Below, piece by piece: positions 5,759-13,999 of a DNA stretch of 24,657 nt (position 1 is the stretch's first letter; every line of letters begins with the position of its first letter). The translations under genes and the position numbers were made by a program. The notes below the pieces were generated by a model. That model worked only from the letters and a program-made list of their open reading frames with translations. It was not told the DNA's origin and made no database searches. Where the stretch lies: NCBI GenBank assembly GCA_021204605.1, contig JAJPZD010000016.1, positions 1 to 24,657 of the forward strand. The letters run 5' to 3'. The DNA comes from Prevotella sp. (GTDB taxonomy: Bacteria > Bacteroidota > Bacteroidia > Bacteroidales > Bacteroidaceae).

Positions 5759-6621
5759 CCCCCCCTATGCCATATTAGTCTGTCAGAATGTAACATACGC
5801 GTTATTATACCACCACCTTTATCTGTTATGGCAAAAAAATAGATGAAGAAAGGTATAACGCACCAAAACAAAGCCGCACTGTGAAGTCGCTGATTGATGT
5901 GAATGTATATGAAGTATGTCAATATAAGTGCGATTAAGAATATAATCTCAAATAATGACTTTGATACAACACTTTTCTTGTTCAACCATCTACTTAGGTC
6001 TGTTGTGTATTGCGACATATAGAGGCGATAAATAAGAATTCCTATGGCAAAATCAATGGTTCTTGTAAGAGGGAAAACATAGAGAATACTATTCACATTT
6101 TCGCTCGGAACGGAATACGCCACTACAAAGTATATCACTAACAGTAATGCGGTGAATAATGTGATTGACCGTCGTGATGATTTCTGTATCTTTATGAAAA
6201 GGTAAGGAAATAAAAGGTAAAAGAAAACGATGTCTGATAGAAACCATGATACCCCATTGCAAGAGAAACTGTAGCCCTCGTTTGGTATCCATGATTGCAG
6301 AAGAAATATATTAGCTGCTATCTTATCAAATTCTGTACTATAACCGATACGTAGGTCGAGCAATATCACAACTATCATTGTCATGATATGCAAAGGGTAC
6401 AACTTTATTAGTTGTTTTGCAATGAGTTGTTTGTGACTGAAATGTTTTTGCTCTATTCGTTTGCCGTAACCGACAGACAGTACAAAACCGCTTAATATGA
6501 AAAAGAAAGAAACGCCACAATCGCCACCAAATTCGAAATTCCCAATGTTGTTCCACGTGAGGTGGGAGAAAAATATCAATAGGATGAATAAAAACCTGAA
6601 ACCTTGTAGCGTCTCAATCAT
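5755..6621 (-). CDS. Acyltransferase family 3 membrane protein, truncated by frameshift
   Basis: This encodes the first 288 residues of an integral-membrane acyltransferase of the OafA/WecH type (Acyl_transf_3). The start METLQGFRF-like segment (MIETLQGFRFLFILLIFFSH) carries the conserved His20, followed by GVSFFFILSGFVLSVGYGKR and about eight hydrophobic helices. Such enzymes move acetyl or similar groups onto sugars of O-antigen or capsule. The frame runs into eight G residues and ends in HRGG-stop, while the remaining 68 residues lie in another frame just behind. As it stands the protein lacks its last helices and is probably inactive. The gene starts 16 bases after purT. The G8 tract suggests phase variation, though a sequencing error in a homopolymer would look the same. 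Confidence 0.85.
   Translation of the reverse strand: MIETLQGFRFLFILLIFFSHLTWNNIGNFEFGGDCGVSFFFILSGFVLSVGYGKRIEQKHFSHKQLIAKQLIKLYPLHIMTMIVVILLDLRIGYSTEFDKIAANIFLLQSWIPNEGYSFSCNGVSWFLSDIVFFYLLFPYLFIKIQKSSRRSITLFTALLLVIYFVVAYSVPSENVNSILYVFPLTRTIDFAIGILIYRLYMSQYTTDLSRWLNKKSVVSKSLFEIIFLIALILTYFIYIHINQRLHSAALFWCVIPFFIYFFAITDKGGGIITRMLHSDRLIWHRGG
5758..5765 (-). repeat. G8 homopolymer at the acyltransferase frameshift
   Basis: The minus strand reads A followed by eight G and then TAA. In frame this gives R-G-G-stop. With nine or six G the frame continues into the C-terminal part of the enzyme; with seven G a TAG follows within two codons. Homopolymer slippage is an established phase-variation device in other bacteria. 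Confidence 0.85.
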
Positions 6622-6637
6622 TTCATATCTAACATTA

Positions 6638-7798
6638 TTATTTAATCACAGTACTTGCCAACCTTTTAGCCTTGTCTCGAAGTGCTGTGGTGTCGGCATT
6701 TAAATCGCCATAACATAGTACGACACCCATGCGCCTGTTGACGTGCTGCTCCTGCTTGCCGAAAATCCTGAGACGGGTATAATCCTCACTAAGCACATCG
6801 GTCATGTTATATTCAGGCTCATGATGTGCTTCCTCCTTTGCCAAGACAACGGCACTTGCGCCGGCATGCTCAAGGTGAATGGCGGGTATCGGCAATCCCA
6901 TTACGGCACGGAAATGCAGTTCAAACTCGTTGAGGTTGAGGGTATGACCAAGTGTCACCATACCGGTATCGTGCGGACGGGGAGACAACTCCGAGAAGAT
7001 AACGCCCCTGTCCTTGCTGAGGAAAAACTCAACGCCCCATATTCCGGCACCGGTAAGAGCCTTTGTGACGGCGGCCGCCATCCTCTTTGCCTCGTTGAGG
7101 TCGCTCTCACTGATTTTGTATGGTTGCCAACTCTCACGGTAATCACCGCTAATCTGCACATGACCGACAGGAGGGCAGAACAGCGTCTCTCCGTTTTTCT
7201 GTGTTACCGTAAGTAATGTGAACTCGCTGTCGAAATGGATGAACTCCTCGATAATCATCTCTTTCACATCACCACGACTGCCTTCCATTGCGGCATTGAA
7301 AGCTGCCTCAATACCCGAAGCATCCTTTACGATACTCTGACCGTGTCCTGATGAGGACATGAGCGGTTTTATGACGCAAGGAAAACCGATTTCTTTAGAA
7401 TGTTCTTTCAGTTCATCGAGAGTCTTGGCATAGTAATATTTTGCTGTTTTCAGTCCTAATTCCTTTGCCGCAAGGTCACGGATAGCCCTGCGGTTCATCG
7501 TGAAATTCACGGCTCTCGCACTCGGCGTAACCTGTATTCCCTGTTTCTCGTAGTCGAAAAGACGTTCCGTGCGGATAGCCTCAATCTCTGGTACGATAAT
7601 GTCTGGCTGGTGCTTTGCGACAGCCCTGTCAAGGGCGTCACCATCGAGCATACTGAACACCTCACACTCGTCGGCAACCTGCATTGCCGGGGCATTGGGA
7701 TAACGGTCGCAGGCAACGACATACTGCCCTGCTCGTTTTGCGGCGATAACAAACTCCTTGCCCAATTCTCCTGAGCCTAATAACAATATCTTTTTCAT
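6638..7798 (-). CDS. purT: Formate-dependent phosphoribosylglycinamide formyltransferase (PurT)
   Basis: This ATP-grasp enzyme of 386 residues makes formyl-GAR from GAR, formate and ATP in purine synthesis. The N-terminal domain has ILLLGSGELGKEF (residues 4-16), followed by IIVPEIEAIRTE. The ATP-grasp part has CVIKPLMSSSGHGQS and the metal-binding end WGVEFFL ... FSELSPRPHDTGMVTL. Length fits E. coli PurT (392). I chose the ATG at 7798 because the MKKILLLGSGELG start is typical; a frame open to 7870 overlaps rmlB. It lies five bases after the rmlB stop and 16 before the acyltransferase, in the middle of the sugar genes, an odd place for a purine enzyme. Confidence 0.93.
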   Translation of the reverse strand: MKKILLLGSGELGKEFVIAAKRAGQYVVACDRYPNAPAMQVADECEVFSMLDGDALDRAVAKHQPDIIVPEIEAIRTERLFDYEKQGIQVTPSARAVNFTMNRRAIRDLAAKELGLKTAKYYYAKTLDELKEHSKEIGFPCVIKPLMSSSGHGQSIVKDASGIEAAFNAAMEGSRGDVKEMIIEEFIHFDSEFTLLTVTQKNGETLFCPPVGHVQISGDYRESWQPYKISESDLNEAKRMAAAVTKALTGAGIWGVEFFLSKDRGVIFSELSPRPHDTGMVTLGHTLNLNEFELHFRAVMGLPIPAIHLEHAGASAVVLAKEEAHHEPEYNMTDVLSEDYTRLRIFGKQEQHVNRRMGVVLCYGDLNADTTALRDKAKRLASTVIK

Positions 7799-7803
7799 TT
7801 CTT

Positions 7804-8952
7804 TTATCGGTTTGCGTACATCTGTTCGTAGTATTTCTGGTAGTCGCCACTCGTAACCTCGCTGATCCAATCCTGGTTCTCAAGATTCCAACGGATAGTC
7901 TTTACTATGCCGTCGGCGAATTTCGTCTCTGGATACCAGCCAAGCTCATTCTTTATCTTCGTTGGGTCGATAGCATAGCGTTGGTCATGCCCAAGGCGGT
8001 CGGTTACGAATGTTATTAGGTCTTCATTAATCCAGTCGATTGCGATATTGCCTTGTGCATCCTTGACCTGCTTTTTCAGTACTTTCCGCAGGTTCACGTC
8101 AGCCTCCATCATGTCGTGGATAGTCTTGATAGTGAGTTTTACGATGTTGATGTTGGTCATCTCGTTGTGTCCTCCAACATTATACACCTCACCATCCTTG
8201 CCCTCACGTACAACAAGGTCGATAGCTTTGCAATGGTCCTCAACATACAGCCAGTCGCGCACGTTTTCTCCCTTGCCGTAAACAGGCAGTTTTTTGCCTT
8301 CCAAGATATTGTTGATAATAAGAGGAATAAGTTTTTCTGGGAAATGATACGGACCATAGTTGTTTGAGCAGCGTGTTATAGACACCGGCGTATGGTAGGT
8401 GTCGCGGTATGCCATTACAATCATGTCGGCACTGGTCTTTGAGGCGCTGTAAGGACTGTGTGGACAGAGCGGTGTCTTTTCGGTGAAGAAACCATCCGCA
8501 CCAAGTGAGCCGTAAACCTCATCTGTGCTTACTTGATGAAAACGCTTGCCGGTTTTCCACACAGGGTAGCCTACCTCATCCTTGCCTGTCACCCAGGCCT
8601 TGCGTGCGGCATCCAAAAGGTTCTGCGTGCCGAGAATGTTTGTCTGCAGGAACAGTTGCGGGTTCTCGATACTGCGGTCAACATGGCTCTCTGCGGCGAA
8701 GTTCACCACATAGTCGATGTCGTTTTCAGCAAAAATGCGGTCTGCTAATTCCCGGTCTCGGATATCGCCATGCACGAACACGCACCGTTTGTTGTCGATA
8801 TCATCTTTTATAGTACCATAGTTGCCGGCGTAGGTCAGTAGGTCGAGTACGATTATCTTTATGTCCTCATCCTTGTATTTCTTGTAAAGAAGATATTTTA
8901 TGAAGTTCGCGCCTATAAAGCCGGCAGCTCCTGTAACGAGGTATGTTTTCAT
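7804..8952 (-). CDS. rmlB: dTDP-glucose 4,6-dehydratase
   Basis: This extended short-chain dehydrogenase of 382 residues turns dTDP-glucose into dTDP-4-keto-6-deoxyglucose. The NAD-binding motif TGAAGFIG is at 7-14, the STDEVYG motif at 142-148 supplies the Thr-Asp-Glu catalytic set, and PYSASK holds Tyr168 and Lys172. NFAAESHVDRSI and ITRCSNNYGPYHFPEKLIPL are family hallmarks. It is the first gene of the sugar block and gives the substrate of the FdtA-type ketoisomerase. The partner rmlA is not in the window. The 87 bases before it have no good TAnnTTTG element; TAACATTA near 9005-9012 on the minus strand is only a weak candidate. It may be read through from upstream genes. Confidence 0.93.
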   Translation of the reverse strand: MKTYLVTGAAGFIGANFIKYLLYKKYKDEDIKIIVLDLLTYAGNYGTIKDDIDNKRCVFVHGDIRDRELADRIFAENDIDYVVNFAAESHVDRSIENPQLFLQTNILGTQNLLDAARKAWVTGKDEVGYPVWKTGKRFHQVSTDEVYGSLGADGFFTEKTPLCPHSPYSASKTSADMIVMAYRDTYHTPVSITRCSNNYGPYHFPEKLIPLIINNILEGKKLPVYGKGENVRDWLYVEDHCKAIDLVVREGKDGEVYNVGGHNEMTNINIVKLTIKTIHDMMEADVNLRKVLKKQVKDAQGNIAIDWINEDLITFVTDRLGHDQRYAIDPTKIKNELGWYPETKFADGIVKTIRWNLENQDWISEVTSGDYQKYYEQMYANR

Positions 8953-9039
8953 ATTCTATGTCGTTTGATTAGTTATTATATATGATAACGTAGAATAATG
9001 TAATGTTATTGTAGAATGGCGTGAAACAAACATTCACGT

Positions 9040-9555
9040 TTAGAAGTGGGTGTCTCCCTTGCGGGGGTCGGCAAGGGTTACCACCTCAAGATCCTTGAAC
9101 TCCCTGCCGTCAATGGTCAGGCGTACTATTGTCCTGTCCTTATGCCAGCCTTGCAGTCCTGCCGCTCCTGGATTAATATGCAGAAGGTTGAGGGTCTTGT
9201 CGTATTTCACTTTCAGAATATGCGAATGACCACTAATAAACAATTGGGGTGGGGTGGCGAAGATAGAGTTGCGGATACTGTAGTCATAGTTGCCGGGGTA
9301 GCCGCCGATATGTTTCATCAGCACGTCGGCATCCTCGCATTTCCAGCGCAGTATCTCAGTGAACATCCGTCGCAGGTCGCCACCGTCGCAGTTGCCATAG
9401 ACAGCCCTCAACGTGCGGTATTCCGCAAGGCGTTGCGCCACCTCAAGGGAGCCGATGTCGCCAGCGTGCCATATCTCGTCGCATGACTCAAAATATTTCA
9501 GGTATCTGTCGTCCCAATAGGCGTGGGTGTCACTGATAATTCCTATCCTTTTCAT
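9040..9555 (-). CDS. YfcE-type metallophosphoesterase
   Basis: This small cytosolic phosphoesterase (171 residues) has the full calcineurin-like metal site: SDTH with D9 and H11, HAGD with D33, GNCD with N55, a later His in MKHIGGYPG, and SGHSH near 110-114. It matches the YfcE/MJ0936 family of two-metal phosphodiesterases. The natural substrate is not known. It follows the kinase-like gene by 27 bases and is probably co-transcribed with it. Confidence 0.88.
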   Translation of the reverse strand: MKRIGIISDTHAYWDDRYLKYFESCDEIWHAGDIGSLEVAQRLAEYRTLRAVYGNCDGGDLRRMFTEILRWKCEDADVLMKHIGGYPGNYDYSIRNSIFATPPQLFISGHSHILKVKYDKTLNLLHINPGAAGLQGWHKDRTIVRLTIDGREFKDLEVVTLADPRKGDTHF

Positions 9556-9582
9556 GCCGTTGAGTGTGTGTTGCCATAGGAA

Positions 9583-10209
9583 TCAGAGGGCGAATTTTCT
9601 TCTCACAAACTCCTTTATGAAGTCAACAGTACCGTCAATGCCTAAGATGCCGGAGTTTATGCACAGGTCATACGACTTTCCGTCGCCCCATGTCTTGCCT
9701 GTGTAGTAGTTGTAATAAGAAGACCTGATACTCTCACCATGCTCTATCATCTTTTCAGCTTCCTCATCGGAGCAGGAATGTATCTTTCTTATCCTCTCTA
9801 TCCTTTTCTCAAGATTTGCCGTTATGAAGATGTCAACCTTGTTGTCGAAATCTCGTAGCACATAGTCGGCACAACGGCCCACAAACACACATGAGTGGTT
9901 TTCGGCTGCCTTGCGGATAGCATCGCTCTGGAACTGGAACAGACTTTCTTGCGACAATTTGTTGCTGTAGAAATATTGCCCTGATGCGTAGGACGCATTC
10001 ATGTGGAAAAGCGACTTAAAAAAACTGGTGCTCTCGTCGTTCTCCTCGAAAATCTTCTCACTGAACCCGCTCTCTTTTGCCGCCAGATTAAGAAGTTCCT
10101 TGTCGTAAAACTCGCAGCCGAGGTCTTCGGCAAGCCGTTTGGCTATCACCCTGCCGCCGCTTCCGAGTTGTCTTCCGACATTGATAATGATGTTTTTTGT
10201 GTTTTCCAT
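9583..10209 (-). CDS. Cytidylate-kinase-like family protein
   Basis: This P-loop protein (208 residues) is of the Cytidylate_kin2 family. The nucleotide-binding loop is GRQLGSGG (13-20), followed by IAKRLAEDLGCEFYDKELL; CVFVGRCADYVL and RIERI later in the chain are typical of the family. True Cmk proteins are more conserved, so the substrate of this group is not certain. It starts two bases after the MATE stop, so the two genes are very likely co-translated. Confidence 0.82.
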   Translation of the reverse strand: MENTKNIIINVGRQLGSGGRVIAKRLAEDLGCEFYDKELLNLAAKESGFSEKIFEENDESTSFFKSLFHMNASYASGQYFYSNKLSQESLFQFQSDAIRKAAENHSCVFVGRCADYVLRDFDNKVDIFITANLEKRIERIRKIHSCSDEEAEKMIEHGESIRSSYYNYYTGKTWGDGKSYDLCINSGILGIDGTVDFIKEFVRRKFAL

Positions 10210-10211
10210 AA

Positions 10212-11573
10212 TTATATAGCAGTATTAAATCGTTTTTTCATTTTTTTCAGTTGGTGAGCCAACATACATATAGTTACGATAGAAGCTATGATGTCGGCAC
10301 CGGGGATTGCCATCCACACACCGTTTAACTTGAAGATAGGCGGCAGGATGAACAACAAAGGCAGGAAGAACAGCATATTGCGCGAGAGTGCCAAGAATAT
10401 ACTGATGTTCACCTTGCCGATACTCTGGAAGAAGCCGGTCGCCACCATTTGAAGACCTACTATCGGCAGCGCCAGCATGTTCACCTTTACGGCTACTTCG
10501 GAAATTTCGATAAGTCCTGGGTCGGTAGTGAACAGGCGCACACACTGGTATGGCCAGATATGAACTATCAGGAAGCCGATGGTCATCACGATAACTCCTG
10601 CCGTAGCGGTATATTTAAGAACTTTGATAACTCTCCCAAGATTCTGCGCACCATAGTTGTAACCGGCAATAGGGAACATACCCTGGTTGAGACCCATCAC
10701 CACCATCACGAACAGGAACACCAACTTATGGGCTATGCCGTATGCGCCGACAGCCAAGTCGCCACCGTAACTTACGAGAGTGTTGTTGATGAAAATCACC
10801 ACGATACAGGCACACACGTTCATGGAGAACGGGGAGATACCTATTGCGAGAATGTTCTTCACAATGTTCTTTCTCAGTTTGTAGATGCCATGCTGGAAAT
10901 GGATGATGTCGTCTTTGTTGCAGAACTGTTTGAACTGCCATATCAGCACTGTCGTCTGTGAGATGATAGTCGCCAATGCCGCACCGCGGATGCCAAGGTG
11001 CAAGGGCCAGATGAATATAGGGGCGAGGATAACGTTCAATATCACTGTGAATATAGTGGCATACATCGCCTTACGGGGCTTACTTGCCGCACGCAGTATG
11101 GCGTTCATGCCGAAGAACATGTGCGAGAACACGTTACCTATCAATATCACGGTCATATACTCGTGGGCGTAGGGCAATGTCTGCTCACTCGCACCGAAGA
11201 AATAGAGTATCGGGTCGAGGAATATCAGTGCAACTACACCGAAAGAGATACCGATAATGGTGTTTAGCACTATACTCGTACCGAACACCTGTTGTGCCAT
11301 TGCATAGTCTTTCTGCCCCAACTTGATAGAGATACACGTCAGAGAACCTGCGCCGACAGCCGCACCGAATGCTGATGCCAAGTTCATCAGAGGGAAGGTA
11401 ATGGCAAGTCCTGATATAGCAAGAGGACCCACGCCCTGTCCGATGAAAATACTGTCTATGGTGTTGTATAGCGATGAGGCTGTCATCGCTATAATTGCCG
11501 GCAGAGCGTACTGCATGAGTAGCCTGCCCATCGGTTTTGTACCGAGTTCTAATGTCGCTTGTTTGTTATCCAT
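10212..11573 (-). CDS. MATE family efflux transporter
   Basis: This 453-residue polytopic membrane protein has about 12 hydrophobic helices, the usual MATE layout. The N-terminus has the family run MGRLLMQYALPAIIAMTASS, then YNTIDSIFIGQGVGPLAISG and FGAAVGAGS; the second half has FMVVMGLNQGMFPIAGYNYGA in near-canonical form. It would export cationic drugs or metabolites using a Na+ or H+ gradient; the substrate cannot be read from sequence. A purine-rich GGAGTAAAAAGGA sits directly before the start. A gap of 50 bases separates it from the thioredoxin gene upstream, with TAATATTG on the minus strand as a weak promoter candidate. Confidence 0.93.
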   Translation of the reverse strand: MDNKQATLELGTKPMGRLLMQYALPAIIAMTASSLYNTIDSIFIGQGVGPLAISGLAITFPLMNLASAFGAAVGAGSLTCISIKLGQKDYAMAQQVFGTSIVLNTIIGISFGVVALIFLDPILYFFGASEQTLPYAHEYMTVILIGNVFSHMFFGMNAILRAASKPRKAMYATIFTVILNVILAPIFIWPLHLGIRGAALATIISQTTVLIWQFKQFCNKDDIIHFQHGIYKLRKNIVKNILAIGISPFSMNVCACIVVIFINNTLVSYGGDLAVGAYGIAHKLVFLFVMVVMGLNQGMFPIAGYNYGAQNLGRVIKVLKYTATAGVIVMTIGFLIVHIWPYQCVRLFTTDPGLIEISEVAVKVNMLALPIVGLQMVATGFFQSIGKVNISIFLALSRNMLFFLPLLFILPPIFKLNGVWMAIPGADIIASIVTICMLAHQLKKMKKRFNTAI

Positions 11574-11623
11574 TCCTTTTTACTCCTGTTGTTTGACCTT
11601 ACTCTTTAATATTTAAGGCAATA

Positions 11624-12139
11624 TTACAATTCTTGCAGCTCTTTCAGTTTTTCAGCCACTTTCTCAATCATCACTGTTGCTAAAATGATGTCACCGTTAC
11701 GGTCGAGGATATAGGTGGCTGGTATCCATTTTATGTTGTAGAGTTTTGAAATCTCTGTCTCTTTCCACTTTTTCAGTTCGCTGAGGTGCAGCCAGTCCAT
11801 GCCGTTCTCTTTGACGTATTTGCTCCAGTTGTCCTTGTTGTCATCAAATGAGATACTTACGAATGTTGCCACATTGCCGTATTGCTCGTGCAGCTCTTTC
11901 ATCCTCGGTACATCCTTGCGGCAGTCAGGGCACCATGAAGCCCAGAAATCAAGTACCACATAGTTGCCACGCAGAGAGGCGAGTGTGTGGCTCGTGCCAT
12001 CGATATCGTTCAATGTAAACTCCGGTGCTGCCGCTCCTGGTTGCAACAGGCCTTTCGCATATAGCGAGTCTGCATCCTCCGCCATTACGCTGCTGGTAAT
12101 GGCGAGTGCCAATGTCAATAAAAATATTGTCTTTTTCAT
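11624..12139 (-). CDS. Exported TlpA/ResA-type thioredoxin
   Basis: This 171-residue protein starts with a signal peptide (MKKTIFLLTLALAITSSVMA, cleavage likely near residue 20). A thioredoxin fold follows with GAAAPEFTLNDIDG, the redox motif WASWCPDC (C70 and C73) and the cis-proline region WIPATYIL. It fits the AhpC/TSA-Redoxin class of envelope thiol reductases. I chose the ATG at 12139 because it overlaps the nadK stop as ATGA and starts directly with the signal peptide; the frame open to 12160 would add seven residues. The protein partner is unknown. Confidence 0.9.
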   Translation of the reverse strand: MKKTIFLLTLALAITSSVMAEDADSLYAKGLLQPGAAAPEFTLNDIDGTSHTLASLRGNYVVLDFWASWCPDCRKDVPRMKELHEQYGNVATFVSISFDDNKDNWSKYVKENGMDWLHLSELKKWKETEISKLYNIKWIPATYILDRNGDIILATVMIEKVAEKLKELQEL

Positions 12140-13023
12140 ATTCTTTTGTCTGCTCCCCACATCATCTTCTCACGCAATGTGGCGAAATAGTTTTGATTAC
12201 TGCGTTTTATTATACTGATATAATATGGTGCTTTCTGTATTGTCAACGTGGTATGTTCCTCACATTTCTCCGACTGTCCGTCAACGGCAATCAGAAAATT
12301 ATGACTGCGGCTCTCTACCGTCATCGTGATGACTGAATCATCGGGAATGGTAATAGGACGGATGTTCAGACTGTGGGGGGCGACGGGCGTGAGACAGAGA
12401 ATGCCCGTCTCAGGTGCTATTATCGGACCGCCGTTGGACAGGGAGTAAGCCGTAGAGCCTGTCGGTGTGCTTACTATCAGTCCGTCTGCCTGGTAGGTTA
12501 CGAGAAACTCGCCGTTGATGCTCACGTGTATTGAGATCATCGAGGCGTTGTCGCGTTTAAGCACCGCTATATCGTTGAGGGCGCAAGGGAAATTCTGCAA
12601 CGGCTCACCGTCGCTCTCCACGTGTATCACGGAATGTTGCTCAATGCGGAAGTCGCCCTTATAAATCGACTCCAATGCACTCTCAATCTCCGAAGGCACT
12701 ATGTCGGCAAGAAAACCAAGCCTGCCCATGTTGATACCGAGAATAGGGATGTTCTTGTCGCACACGTGGGTCGCCGCACGCAATAGTGTGCCATCACCAC
12801 CCATGGAGATTACATAGTCGGCTTCAAAATCGCTGTTCTCAAATATGGAAACACTGCCTTCCTCTACCCGCCCGTTGCTGACAAGGAAATCGTAGAACTC
12901 CTTTTCGATGCTTATCTCCGCTCCTTTTTCGTTGAGGAAGGATACTGTCTTAGTGACGTTTTCTGACTTTTTTGCCTGGTATGAGTTGCCGAACAGGGCG
13001 AATTTCAAGTGTGGAGAGTTCAT
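12136..13023 (-). CDS. nadK: NAD kinase
   Basis: This cytosolic enzyme of 295 residues phosphorylates NAD to NADP. The kinase motif GGDGT is at 75-79, followed by ILGINMGRLGFLADI; ALNDIAVLK, ADGLIVSTPTGSTAYSLSNGGP and SHNFLIAVDGQ are all family hallmarks. Length fits. It is the first gene of the leftward run and its stop overlaps the start of the thioredoxin gene by four bases. A -7 element lies on the minus strand at 13177-13184, leaving a leader of about 150 bases. Confidence 0.96.
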   Translation of the reverse strand: MNSPHLKFALFGNSYQAKKSENVTKTVSFLNEKGAEISIEKEFYDFLVSNGRVEEGSVSIFENSDFEADYVISMGGDGTLLRAATHVCDKNIPILGINMGRLGFLADIVPSEIESALESIYKGDFRIEQHSVIHVESDGEPLQNFPCALNDIAVLKRDNASMISIHVSINGEFLVTYQADGLIVSTPTGSTAYSLSNGGPIIAPETGILCLTPVAPHSLNIRPITIPDDSVITMTVESRSHNFLIAVDGQSEKCEEHTTLTIQKAPYYISIIKRSNQNYFATLREKMMWGADKRI

Positions 13024-13082
13024 ATTTTAACCTTTTTACATCTTTAATTTCTACTGAATGGTGATAAATACCAAACATTTTG

Positions 13083-13090
13083 TAACTTTG
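13083..13090 (+). promoter_or_regulatory. -7 element towards pdxJ
   Basis: TAACTTTG matches the Bacteroidetes -7 consensus and points to pdxJ, 143 bases away. The region 19 bases upstream has no TTTG box. It lies inside a 15-base word (13077-13091) that recurs inverted at 13176-13190. Confidence 0.45.
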
Positions 13091-13176
13091 CCGCAGTTTT
13101 TTATTGATCTGCGCAAATAGCAGAATGCGAAAATACAAGGATAATGCCCGTTTTTCAACCCTCTGTTATTAGAGTG

Positions 13177-13184
13177 CAAAGTTA
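13177..13184 (-). promoter_or_regulatory. -7 element towards nadK
   Basis: On the minus strand TAACTTTG matches the -7 consensus and points to nadK. It is the mirror image of the element at 13083-13090, so the two putative promoters face each other and their transcripts would overlap by about 80 bases. Confidence 0.45.
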
Positions 13185-13233
13185 CAAAATTTGCTTAATA
13201 CTAAGTATCACAGGTAGATTAAAATTCTGAAAA

Positions 13234-13947
13234 ATGACAAAATTAAGCGTTAACATCAACAAGGTAGCCACTCTCCGCAACGCTCGCGGAGGCAACAATC
13301 CCGATGTGCTGAAAGTGGCCTCCGACTGTGAGAAGTTTGGCGCACAAGGGATAACAGTGCACCCTCGCCCTGATGAGAGACATATCAGATATAGTGATGT
13401 CAGGGAGTTGAGACCTCGTATTACTACGGAGTTCAACATAGAGGGCAACCCTATTGACAGCTTCATTGACCTGGTGCTTGAGGTAAAGCCGACGCAGGTT
13501 ACCCTTGTGCCAGACTCAGAAGAACAGATAACAAGCAATCATGGTTGGGACACCATAGCTAACGAGACATTCCTCACCGATGTGATAGGGCGCTTCAAGG
13601 GCGCGGGGATAAGATCTTCCGTCTTTGTTGATGCTGATTGCAAAATGGTGGAGTATGCTGCCAAATGTGGCGCCGACAGGGTGGAGCTTTACACAGAACC
13701 ATACGCATCTGGTTATGCCACTGACCGTGTGGAGGCTATAAAACCATTCGTGGAGGCGGCAAAGGCTGCCCATGTGCTTGGCATCGGACTGAATGCGGGG
13801 CATGACCTCAGTTTGGAGAATTTGCGCTATTTCTGGCAGAATATCCCTTGGCTCGACGAGGTGAGCATCGGTCATGCCATTATCTGCGATGCCCTCTATA
13901 TGGGTCTTGACCGCACTATAAAGGGGTATCTTGCCTGTCTTAGATGA
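13234..13947 (+). CDS. pdxJ: Pyridoxine 5'-phosphate synthase
   Basis: This 237-residue TIM-barrel enzyme joins 3-amino-2-oxopropyl phosphate and deoxyxylulose 5-phosphate to form pyridoxine 5'-phosphate. Family marks are LSVNINKVATLRNARGG at the start, GITVHPRPDERHI with H43 and R45, TEFNIEG with E70, QVTLVPD, ADRVELYTEPYA, GLNAGHDLS and VSIGHAIICDAL. Length and start fit the family. It stands first in the rightward run and 52 bases before the DJ-1 gene. Confidence 0.96.
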   Translation: MTKLSVNINKVATLRNARGGNNPDVLKVASDCEKFGAQGITVHPRPDERHIRYSDVRELRPRITTEFNIEGNPIDSFIDLVLEVKPTQVTLVPDSEEQITSNHGWDTIANETFLTDVIGRFKGAGIRSSVFVDADCKMVEYAAKCGADRVELYTEPYASGYATDRVEAIKPFVEAAKAAHVLGIGLNAGHDLSLENLRYFWQNIPWLDEVSIGHAIICDALYMGLDRTIKGYLACLR

Positions 13948-13999
13948 CGGGCTTGTACGTAATGTGTTAAAATGATATAACAGATAAAACTAATTCGAT

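Noticed and set aside
7799..7870. Longer purT start at 7870
   Set aside because: It would overlap the end of rmlB by 67 bases and add 24 residues before the MKKILLLGSGELG start that is normal for PurT.
10449..10961. Open frame of 170 codons on the plus strand
   Set aside because: It is antisense to the MATE transporter and His-rich, as shadows of membrane-protein genes often are.
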